64,000 bases of DNA, taken from an uncultured Oscillospiraceae bacterium (lineage in GTDB: Bacteria > Bacillota > Clostridia > Oscillospirales > Ruminococcaceae). The notes below the pieces were generated by a model, which made no database searches, was not told the origin of the DNA, and worked only from the letters and a program-made list of their open reading frames with translations. The position numbers and the translations under genes were made by a program. How positions within the stretch are numbered: position 1 is the first letter of the stretch; each line of letters opens with the position of its first letter. The stretch is from contig CAKSWY010000002.1 in assembly GCA_934513685.1 (NCBI GenBank), forward strand, positions 1 to 64,000, in the 5' to 3' direction. Of this stretch, positions 33,540-41,226 are shown piece by piece.

Positions 33540-34057
33540 ATGCAATATTTCTGCATCTTGTTCAAGGCAGCCTTGGAGGATGCCTTGGCCGCCAACGGCC
33601 TTCCGCTGGAGGAAAAGTCTCTGTCAGAGATTCTGGGCACCGATGAGGATGGCAGCCCCAAAATGTACACCACCCTCTACGTTGACCAGAACCGCATGAT
33701 CAGCACCAACGACCCCACCCTGGCGCAGGATTCGTTCTACCTGGGCGACGGCACGCTGGATCTTGGCGCGGCGGTTTATGTGCACTTTCGCATGGGGGAG
33801 ATCCTGCCCCAGCACGAGGTCGGTGTACAGGAAAACGTGACCTACTGCATGGATAACCTTCCGCAGGAGCTGGTGCCCACCGAGACGGACCGCGAGGGCA
33901 ACGAGACCCTGAACCCGGAGGAGCCGGTCGAGTTCTTCCAGCTGGGCGGCAACGTAACCGCGCGCGGCGGCATTTACGGCAGCCCGGAAGAGGGCTGCTT
34001 CTGTGCGGCGGTGCCCTGACGGTTCTGGCGGTACGGAAGAAGAAGTCGAACAAATAA
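33540..34057 (+). pseudogene. decayed surface-protein gene
   Basis: An open frame of 159 codons (33540-34019) has no clear ribosome site and no signal peptide, yet reads like the globular part of a surface protein. At its 3' end another frame encodes GLLLCGGALTVLAVRKKKSNK and a stop at 34057, which is a membrane segment with a basic tail as at the C-terminus of anchored surface proteins. One base change in frame near 33990 would join the two. The likely reading is a gene that lost its start and has an internal frameshift or deletion. A terminator follows 47 bases later. A short intact gene is a weaker alternative. Confidence 0.55.
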
Positions 34058-34103
34058 CCGATCATTCCCCCACGTTCTGAATCCGTTCTGAACGCGGCAG
34101 GCA

Positions 34104-34147
34104 AAAAAGGAGCCAGTACGCATGAATTTGCGTACTGGCTCCTTTTT
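34104..34147. terminator. bidirectional terminator between the decayed gene and metH
   Basis: Perfect 19-base arms, 34104-34122 (AAAAAGGAGCCAGTACGCA) and 34129-34147, six-base loop, A and T runs on both sides. Serves the plus-strand block and the minus-strand methionine operon. Confidence 0.92.
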
Positions 34148-34194
34148 ACTTGTTTTTGCTGTATTGCAAGGCGTTTCGGCCGTACTTCGGCCTA

Positions 34195-36564
34195 TCAGGC
34201 ACCCAGCACCTGTTTGGCCACGTCAGCGCTGGCCTTGGCGTCCCTCACATAGAAGTCAGCCCCGATCTCCTTGGCATAATCCGGGGTCAGCACCGCGCCG
34301 CCCACCATGACCTTGCAGGGCAGGCCCTCAGCGTGCAGCTGCTCGATGGTCTGGGCCATGCTGGGCAGCGTGGTGGTCATCAGCGCCGAAAGGCCCACCA
34401 GCTGTGCCCCGGTGCTGCGCACGGTCTCCACAACCTTTTCCGGCGGCACATCGCGGCCCAGGTCCGTCACGTCATAGCCGTAATTTTCCAGAATCACCTT
34501 CACGATGTTCTTGCCGATGTCGTGAATGTCGCCCTTGACCGTGGCCACCACGATCTTGCCGCGGCTCGGCCCGGCCTGCCCGGTTTGGGCAATGGCGTCC
34601 TTCACCACTTCAAAGGCGCTCTGGGCAGCGGCCGCCGCCTGAAGCAGCTGCGGCAGGAACAGCGTGCCCTTTTCAAAGCCTGCGCCCACGCAGTCCAGCG
34701 CCGGAATCAGCACCTCGTTCACCAGCTCCAGCGGCTGCTTGGTCTTGAGCATTTCCCGGGCGGCCTGGGCGGCTTCCGCCTTCAGGCCCTGCTCCACTGC
34801 CGTGCCCAGCTGGGGCACATGGGCCGAGGAAGCCGCCGGGGCTACCGTGCGCCCGGCATACCGGGCGATGTAATCGGTGCTCTGCTTATCCCGGTTGGTC
34901 AAAACGCGGAACGCCGAAACCGCCGCCATCATCTCCTCCAGGTTCGGGTTGATGATGGGCAGATCCAGCCCGTGCATCATAGCCAGGGTCAAAAACGCTG
35001 TGTTCAGGTACGGGCGGCAGGGCAGGCCGAAGCTGATGTTGGAAACGCCCAGCACCGTGTGTACCCCCAGCTCTTCCTTGCAGGTTTTCAGTGCACGGAG
35101 CGTCTCCATCACATCCTCCTGCTGGGCGCTGGCCGTCAGGGTCAGGCAGTCGATGTAAATGTCCTCCTTGGGAATACCGGCCGCCAACGCTGCCTGCTGA
35201 ATGCGCCGGGCCACCTCCACGCGCTGTTCGGCCTTCTTGGGAATGCCGTTTTCGTCCAGGGTCAGGCCGATCACCGCTGCGCCGTACTTTTTGCAGAGCG
35301 GAAGAATCGCGTCCAGCACCTTCTGTTCGCCGTTCACCGAGTTCACGATGGGCTTGCCGTTGTACACGCGCAGGCCGCGCTCCAGCGCGTCCGGTTTGGT
35401 GCTGTCCAGCTGCAGGGGCAGATCCACCACCGACTGAATGGCCTTCACCGCCATTTCCATCATGGCAGGCTCATCCACGCCGGGCAGGCCCACGTTTACG
35501 TCCAGCACCTTGGCTCCGGCGTTCATCTGCTCCACCGCCTGGGTCAGGATGTAATCCATGTCGCCGTCCCGCAGTGCCTGCTGGAAGCGCTTTTTTCCGG
35601 TGGGGTTGATGCGTTCGCCCACAACGGTCACGTCGTTCACCTCAACCGGCTTCACCGGCGTGCACAGCCAGCTGCGCGGCGTTACATTGCGCACGGCCGG
35701 GGCTTCGCTTCCAAAGCTCTGCTTCAGCAGGCGGATAAACTCCGGCGTGGTGCCGCAGCAGCCGCCCAGCATGGAAATTCCCAGCTGCTTATAGGGCTGC
35801 ATCTGGCGGCAATATTCCTTCGGCGTAATGTCGTAGCCGCTGCCGTCTGCCCGGGGCAGGCCGGCATTGGGCTTCACAAACACCGGAACTTCCGGCCGGG
35901 CCGCTTCGCACAGGGCTTTGGCCATGGGGTAGATCTCCGCAGGACCAAGCGAGCAGTTGATGCCCACGGCGTCCGCTCCAAGGCCCACCGCGGTGGCGGC
36001 AAAGCTCTCCACGGTGCAGCCGGTAAAGCTTCGGCCGTTGGCCTCAAACGTCATGGAAACCATCACCGGCAGGCTGCTGTTTTCCTTGGCCGCCAGCAGC
36101 GCCGCCTTCACTTCGTAAAGGTCGGTCATGGTTTCCAGCACGATCACGTCCGCCTTGTCGCCGCAGGCCCGCATGATCTGTGCAAAGTACTCGTAGGCAT
36201 CCTCAAACCGCAGGGTCCCGGCAGGCTCCAGGAGTTCGCCCAAGGGGCCCACATCCAGCGCCACAAGCGCCCCGGCAGGCTCAGCCGCCCTGCGTGCGCA
36301 CTCCAGCGCCGCAGGCACCAGCTCTTCCACCGTATGGCCGGTTCCCTCCAGCTTTTTCGCCGATGCGCCGAAGGTATTGGCATACACAATGTCGCTGCCC
36401 GCTTCAATGTAAGCGGCATGAATGGAGGTCAGCAGCTCCGGCCGGGTAATTGCCAGCAGCTCCGGCCGTTCTCCCAGCGGCAGCCCGGCCGCCTGAAGCA
36501 TCGTGCCCATGCCGCCGTCCAGAAAGACATACTGTTTCCGCTCAAAAATATCACGAATCTGCAC
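34195..36564 (-). CDS. metH: cobalamin-dependent methionine synthase without reactivation domain
   Basis: Transfers the methyl group of methyltetrahydrofolate via cobalamin to homocysteine. The 789-residue protein has the homocysteine domain (zinc motif GGCCGTT, about residue 270), the folate-binding domain (GERINPTGKK), the cap and the cobalamin domain (VVATVKGDIHDIGKNIV with the cobalt-ligand His in DIHDIG). The C-terminal SAM-binding reactivation domain of classic MetH is absent; a separate protein encoded immediately upstream supplies it. The start is GTG, overlapping that gene by 14 bases. Operon metF, reactivation gene, metH. Confidence 0.95.
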   Translation of the reverse strand: MQIRDIFERKQYVFLDGGMGTMLQAAGLPLGERPELLAITRPELLTSIHAAYIEAGSDIVYANTFGASAKKLEGTGHTVEELVPAALECARRAAEPAGALVALDVGPLGELLEPAGTLRFEDAYEYFAQIMRACGDKADVIVLETMTDLYEVKAALLAAKENSSLPVMVSMTFEANGRSFTGCTVESFAATAVGLGADAVGINCSLGPAEIYPMAKALCEAARPEVPVFVKPNAGLPRADGSGYDITPKEYCRQMQPYKQLGISMLGGCCGTTPEFIRLLKQSFGSEAPAVRNVTPRSWLCTPVKPVEVNDVTVVGERINPTGKKRFQQALRDGDMDYILTQAVEQMNAGAKVLDVNVGLPGVDEPAMMEMAVKAIQSVVDLPLQLDSTKPDALERGLRVYNGKPIVNSVNGEQKVLDAILPLCKKYGAAVIGLTLDENGIPKKAEQRVEVARRIQQAALAAGIPKEDIYIDCLTLTASAQQEDVMETLRALKTCKEELGVHTVLGVSNISFGLPCRPYLNTAFLTLAMMHGLDLPIINPNLEEMMAAVSAFRVLTNRDKQSTDYIARYAGRTVAPAASSAHVPQLGTAVEQGLKAEAAQAAREMLKTKQPLELVNEVLIPALDCVGAGFEKGTLFLPQLLQAAAAAQSAFEVVKDAIAQTGQAGPSRGKIVVATVKGDIHDIGKNIVKVILENYGYDVTDLGRDVPPEKVVETVRSTGAQLVGLSALMTTTLPSMAQTIEQLHAEGLPCKVMVGGAVLTPDYAKEIGADFYVRDAKASADVAKQVLGA

Positions 36565-37213
36565 AGGTGGTTCCTCGTTTCCGATACCCGCAGGTATCCC
36601 TTAATACACAATGGCCGCAGCCAGCTGGCCGCCCCTTCACGGGATGGTCCGCCACACCCAAGGCGGCCGTTACGCTCTTTCGCGGGGCCATCAGATAGCT
36701 GGCGCTCACGCCAAGGCCAATGGCCCGCCCGGTATCCAGCACACGGCACAGGTCCGCCTGAACCGGCAGCGGCCAGTTCCCATAGCCCGGGGAATAGCGG
36801 CCCGTCATATACCAATGGTCTTTGGCCAGCTGGCTTCGGACATGCGCTTCCAGCACATCCGCCATTTGGTCCACCAGCACGCTGGCTGCTGCATCCGCCG
36901 CCGTTGCAAGGGCAACATCGGTGGCGCTGTACCGGCGCAGAAGGCGCTCGACCCCGGCCCCCAGCGTAACCGCCATCAGCACCAACCGGCTGCAGCCCTC
37001 CAAGTGGCGGGCAATGTCCCCCTCATCCAGCAGCAGCGACGCCGGGGCCTGCTCGCGGGGAAGAATGCGCCATACGCCCCGGGGCTGAGCCGCCGCCAGC
37101 AATTCCGCCTCACAGCGGTCCAGCAAGGCATCCGCCGCCGGGCTGTTTTCCGGGCAGGCCAGATACCGGTAGATTTCCTTTCGGCGCAGGGCGGAAGGCT
37201 TTTCTAGCTCCAT
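36551..37213 (-). CDS. stand-alone MetH reactivation (AdoMet-binding) domain protein
   Basis: A 220-residue protein with the methionine synthase activation domain. RYSPGYGNWPL carries the RxxxGY motif that binds SAM, and GVSASYLMAPRKSVTAALGV is also typical. In classic MetH this domain re-methylates oxidised cobalamin. Here it lies as its own gene between metF and metH. The start was set at ATG 37213 with GGAG upstream inside the end of metF, 4 bases from the metF stop. Confidence 0.88.
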   Translation of the reverse strand: MELEKPSALRRKEIYRYLACPENSPAADALLDRCEAELLAAAQPRGVWRILPREQAPASLLLDEGDIARHLEGCSRLVLMAVTLGAGVERLLRRYSATDVALATAADAAASVLVDQMADVLEAHVRSQLAKDHWYMTGRYSPGYGNWPLPVQADLCRVLDTGRAIGLGVSASYLMAPRKSVTAALGVADHPVKGRPAGCGHCVLRDTCGYRKRGTTCADS

Positions 37214-37217
37214 CGGC

Positions 37218-38093
37218 TCAGTTCTCCGCCGGCAGCAGGTCCCGAATGCCGTCGTACACCTTGGCGGCAACCGTGGGGTTGTTCATCACGTACAGATGCA
37301 CGCCGTCTGCGCCGCCCTCGATCAGGTCGCGGATCTGCTCCACGGCGTATTCAATGCCTGCCTCAAACAGGCTGGCCTCATCGTCCTGCCAGCGGCTGAT
37401 CATCTTGGTAAACTTGGGGGGCAGGCTGGCGCTGGAAAGCGACACCGTGCGCTCCACCTGCTGCTTTTTCACAATGGGCATCACACCGGCGGAAACCGGC
37501 AGGTCCACACCGGCCCGGCGTGCCACATTCAGGAAGCGGTAGTAATGCAGGTTATCAAAGAACAGCTGCGTGATCAGATGACTGACCCCGGCCTCCTGCT
37601 TCAGGCGCAGATTGGCCACGTCCTCGGCCAGAGTCGCGCTCTCCACATGGCCCTCCGGGTAGCAGGCGCCGGAAAGGCCGAAACTGCCATAGTTGGCCCG
37701 GATGAATGCGGCCAGGTCACTGGCATGGGCAAAGCTCTTGCTCTCCGGGCGCAGCGGGCTGCGGTCGCCGCGCAGGGTCAGAATGTTCTGCACGCCGGCC
37801 GCAAACAGCTCGTCCAGCACCGGGCGAATGGTATCCTGCTCATTGCCCATGCAGATCAGATGCGCCAGCGGCTCCACCCCCAGCTCGTTCTTCAAAAAGG
37901 ACGCCAGCTCGCAGGTGGACACGCCGCCCGCCGAACCGCCGGCCCCGTAGGTCACGCTGATGAAATCCGGCTTCAGCTGAGCCATCTGCCGCAGAGAGGC
38001 CTGCAGCTTTTCATAGCCCACCGTCTGCTTCGGGGGGAATACTTCCATGGAGAATACACAGGGCTTCTGTGCAAACAACTGGCGAATATACAT
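37218..38093 (-). CDS. metF: methylenetetrahydrofolate reductase
   Basis: Produces the 5-methyl-THF used by MetH. The 291-residue TIM-barrel flavoprotein has SMEVFPPK near the start, VTYGAGGS and NILTLRGDRSP. The start was set at ATG 38093, after GAGGAG. It is the first gene of the operon; a TATAAT at 38177-38172 marks the promoter area. No SAM or cobalamin riboswitch could be recognised in the roughly 70-base leader. Confidence 0.95.
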   Translation of the reverse strand: MYIRQLFAQKPCVFSMEVFPPKQTVGYEKLQASLRQMAQLKPDFISVTYGAGGSAGGVSTCELASFLKNELGVEPLAHLICMGNEQDTIRPVLDELFAAGVQNILTLRGDRSPLRPESKSFAHASDLAAFIRANYGSFGLSGACYPEGHVESATLAEDVANLRLKQEAGVSHLITQLFFDNLHYYRFLNVARRAGVDLPVSAGVMPIVKKQQVERTVSLSSASLPPKFTKMISRWQDDEASLFEAGIEYAVEQIRDLIEGGADGVHLYVMNNPTVAAKVYDGIRDLLPAEN

Positions 38094-38171
38094 GCTTTTC
38101 GACTCCTCATCGTTTATTCTTTCGTCCGTTTGGGGTCTGTGCCCCATGCGGGTCGGCAATGGTCCTGCTTT

Positions 38172-38177
38172 ATTATA
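38172..38177 (-). promoter_or_regulatory. -10 element of metF operon
   Basis: Minus-strand TATAAT within an AT-rich patch, about 80 bases upstream of metF. The -35 box is not clear. A short GGGG/CCCC stem lies in the leader. Confidence 0.45.
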
Positions 38178-38261
38178 ATACAGTATCCGAGCGAATAAGT
38201 CTACCCGTTTACTAGGGATATTTCCTCGGCTGTTCCATCTGTGGCTGCCGGAATCAGGTCG

Positions 38262-39272
38262 TCAGGCGGCCTCGTCAATACCGCTTACCCAGGTGTTCAG
38301 GCTCTGGCCGTCGGCCGCAGGCGCCACCAGAAGAATTCCCTGCTCATCCGTGCGCAGGATCTGCGCCCCCAACATCTGAAACCGTGCCATGGGGCCCTGA
38401 TGCGGGTGGCCGTAATCGTTGTCTTTCCCGCAGCTGATCAGCACCACCTTGGGCATTACCTGCGCCAGAAACTCCGACGTGTTCGAGGTATCCGACCCGT
38501 GGTGCGCGGCCTTGAACACGTCTGCCCGCAGATACTCGCCGCTTGCCAGCAGCGCCTGCTCCACTTCCTTTTCGCCGTCGCCCGTATCCAGGAAGGAAAG
38601 CCCCGGCCCATCGAACCGCAGTGCCAGCGAAAGCTGGTTTAGATTGTCCTTGGTTTCAATGCCTGCTCCGATCACTTCCAGCGTGCTGCTAGCAAAGGTA
38701 TACTGGTCGCCCACCTGGGCAACTTCCATGGGGATGTCCATCTCCTGGGCCTTGCGCAGCAGCTTTTCATAGGAAAACGAGGCGACTTTCTGGCACAGCT
38801 TGGAATTGGGCAGCAGCATCTCCTCCACCGGCACCTCATCCAGCAGGCGGCTTGCCCCGCCGATGTGGTCCGCATGGGGGTGGGTCAGCACCAGAAGCTC
38901 CAGCTTCTCCACCCCAAGGCGGCCCAGTGCCGCAATCATTTCATCGGCGCTGGAGGAGGTACCCGTATCGATCAGCGCATAGTGGCCGCTGTCGCCGATC
39001 AGCACCGCATCCCCCTGCCCCACATCCAAAGCGCACACAAACGGCCCGCTCTCCGGCAGTGCAATGCCCGAAGCCGGGGCCAGATCGGTCTGGCCCAGCA
39101 CTCCGTTCAGCCAGTCCTCCGGTGTTCCGAAGGGAAGGTCCACGCCGGTGTCCATCGCCGGCCAGAAAATCGAGATCAGCACCAGCGCCGTGAGGATGCC
39201 GCCGATCAGATTGCGAATGGTTTTCAGCGTTTTTTGCGCTTTCCGCTTGTATTTCTTGAACGATCCTGCCAT
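38262..39272 (-). CDS. ComEC/Rec2-like metallo-beta-lactamase hydrolase
   Basis: A 336-residue protein with one N-terminal membrane helix (about 21-40) and an extracellular MBL-fold domain: VLTHPHADHIGG, LDTGDGEKE and AHHGSDTSNT. This is the ComEC C-terminal domain type, without the ComEC competence channel. Such proteins may degrade extracellular DNA or phosphodiesters. The start overlaps the end of the ygiQ-type gene by 49 bases. It is the last gene of the ftsK group. Confidence 0.82.
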   Translation of the reverse strand: MAGSFKKYKRKAQKTLKTIRNLIGGILTALVLISIFWPAMDTGVDLPFGTPEDWLNGVLGQTDLAPASGIALPESGPFVCALDVGQGDAVLIGDSGHYALIDTGTSSSADEMIAALGRLGVEKLELLVLTHPHADHIGGASRLLDEVPVEEMLLPNSKLCQKVASFSYEKLLRKAQEMDIPMEVAQVGDQYTFASSTLEVIGAGIETKDNLNQLSLALRFDGPGLSFLDTGDGEKEVEQALLASGEYLRADVFKAAHHGSDTSNTSEFLAQVMPKVVLISCGKDNDYGHPHQGPMARFQMLGAQILRTDEQGILLVAPAADGQSLNTWVSGIDEAA

Positions 39273-41203
39273 TTTTCCGTCCGATCATTTCCTTGTCTTG
39301 TACCGGCGGCCGCCTTTGCGGTGCGGCTCTTTCCGGGGCGGGAATTGGGCACCAGCCGCTGGGGCTGCATTGCCTCCGTGCGAAGCTGCGGCCGTTTTGC
39401 GTGGGCCTGCCGGGCCGCAGCCGGCACCAGCTGGGGAATCAGATCTTCCCGGTGCGTCAGCTTCAGCGCTTTGATCACGCGGGCTGCATTTTTCGGCTCA
39501 TAGTACTGCAACAGGGCCCGCTGCATCGCCTTGCCCTCCGCCGTCTTTTCCACAAACACCGGCTTCAGGGTGTAGGGATCCAGCTCCGTGTAGAACATAC
39601 AGGTGGAAACCGTGCCCGGCGTGGGGTAAAAGTCCTGCACCTGTTCCGGCTTCATCCGGTTCTTGTGCAGATACTCCGCCAGAATGACGGCGTCCTTCAG
39701 CGTACTGCCCGGGTGGCTGCTCATCAGGTACGGCACCAGATACTGTTTCTTGCCCGCCTGCTTGGTCAGCTCATAAAAACGAGCCTTGAACTTATCGAAC
39801 ACCTCAATGGGCGGTTTGCCCATATAGGCCAGCGTATTGGGGGCGCAGTGCTCCGGCGCAACCTTCAGCTGGCCGGAAATGTGGTATTTCACCAGTTCCT
39901 TAAAGAAGGTCTCGTCCTTGTCCAGAATCAGATAATCGTAGCGGATGCCGCTGCGAATGAACACCTTCTTCACGCCGGGAATGGCCCGAAGCCGCCGAAG
40001 GATCGCAAGATAATCGCTGTGATCCACAATCAGGTGCGGGCAGGGAGACGGGGCCAGGCACTTTTTGCCGCCCTGACACATACCCCGGGTCATCTGCTCT
40101 TTGCAGCTGATGACCCGGAAGTTTGCGGTGGGGCCGCCCACATCGTGGATGTACCCCTTAAACCCGGGGGACGCAGCAATGCGCTCACCCTCTTCCACAA
40201 TGCTGTTGGCGCTGCGGCTGGTCACCCGCCGCCCCTGATGCAGAGCAATGGCGCAGAAATTGCAGCCGCCGTAACAGCCGCGGTTCTGCATGATGGAAAA
40301 CTCCACCTCTTCCAGGCCGGGCACGCCGCCCACCGCGTCGTAGCTTGGGTGGGAACGGCGGGTAAACGGCAGATCGAACACTTTGTCCAGCTCCAGCCGG
40401 TTCAGGGGCTTTGCGGGCGGATTCTGCACCAGATACCGCTCCCGCTGTTTCTGCACCACCGGCTGGCCGGTCACACTGTCCTGCTGGTCCATCTGGATGC
40501 GGCAGGCCTTGGCGTAGGCCACCTTGTCGGTGCTCACCCGGGCAAAGCCGGCGCATTCCACGTAGCGGGCAGGCAGCCCGGCAAAGTCCGTCATGTAGCA
40601 GGTGCCGGGCAGGTCGGTGATGGTGGAAATGCTCTCCCCCGCCGCCAGCCGGTTGGCGATGACCACTGCCTGCCGCTCGCCCATGCCAAAGCTGACCAGG
40701 TCCGCGCCGGAATCCTCCACAATGCTGGGCAGCACTGTGTCCATCCAATAATCGTAATGGGCAAATCGCCGCAGTGAAGCCTCCAGCCCGCCCAGAATCA
40801 CCGGGCAATCCGGATAGGCCTCCTTGGCCAGGTGTGTGTACACGATGGCACAGCGGTCCGGCCGTTTGCCGGGCTTTCCGCCGGGGGTGTACTCATCCAC
40901 CGAGCGGGGCTGCTTGGCCACCGTATAGCGCGCCACCATACTGTCCACATTGCCGCCGCCGATCATAAAGGCGTACTTGGGGCGGCCGTATTCTTTGAAG
41001 CTCTCACAGGTGGTGAAATCCGGCTGGCTGATGTAGCCCACCCGATAGCCCTCCGCCTCCAGCACGCGGCCAATGATGGCCGGGCCAAAGCTGGGATGAT
41101 CCACATAGGCGTCACCGGTCACCAGCACAAAATCCAGCTGATCCCAGCCGCGGGCCTCCATATCCGCCCGGCCCAGGGGCAGAAACTCGTGATACAATTC
41201 CAT
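39224..41203 (-). CDS. YgiQ-family radical SAM protein
   Basis: A 659-residue radical SAM protein of unknown substrate. The cluster motif is CYGGCNFC in NRGCYGGCNFCAIALHQGR; the N-terminal DFVLVTGDAYVDHPSFG domain is typical of YgiQ and may bind cobalamin-like or other ligands. The C-terminal 70 residues are basic and low in complexity. The start was set at ATG 41203, after AAAGGAG. It lies 23 bases after ftsK. Confidence 0.88.
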   Translation of the reverse strand: MELYHEFLPLGRADMEARGWDQLDFVLVTGDAYVDHPSFGPAIIGRVLEAEGYRVGYISQPDFTTCESFKEYGRPKYAFMIGGGNVDSMVARYTVAKQPRSVDEYTPGGKPGKRPDRCAIVYTHLAKEAYPDCPVILGGLEASLRRFAHYDYWMDTVLPSIVEDSGADLVSFGMGERQAVVIANRLAAGESISTITDLPGTCYMTDFAGLPARYVECAGFARVSTDKVAYAKACRIQMDQQDSVTGQPVVQKQRERYLVQNPPAKPLNRLELDKVFDLPFTRRSHPSYDAVGGVPGLEEVEFSIMQNRGCYGGCNFCAIALHQGRRVTSRSANSIVEEGERIAASPGFKGYIHDVGGPTANFRVISCKEQMTRGMCQGGKKCLAPSPCPHLIVDHSDYLAILRRLRAIPGVKKVFIRSGIRYDYLILDKDETFFKELVKYHISGQLKVAPEHCAPNTLAYMGKPPIEVFDKFKARFYELTKQAGKKQYLVPYLMSSHPGSTLKDAVILAEYLHKNRMKPEQVQDFYPTPGTVSTCMFYTELDPYTLKPVFVEKTAEGKAMQRALLQYYEPKNAARVIKALKLTHREDLIPQLVPAAARQAHAKRPQLRTEAMQPQRLVPNSRPGKSRTAKAAAGTRQGNDRTEKWQDRSRNTSGKRKKR

Positions 41204-41226
41204 TGACTGCTCCTTTGTTTTCCGGC

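Noticed and set aside
34150..36969. 939-codon plus-strand open frame opposite metH
   Set aside because: Same type of shadow; His/Gln/Arg-rich and overlapping a well supported gene and a terminator.
38094..38170. SAM or cobalamin riboswitch upstream of metF
   Set aside because: The leader is only about 70 bases with one small stem; neither class fits.
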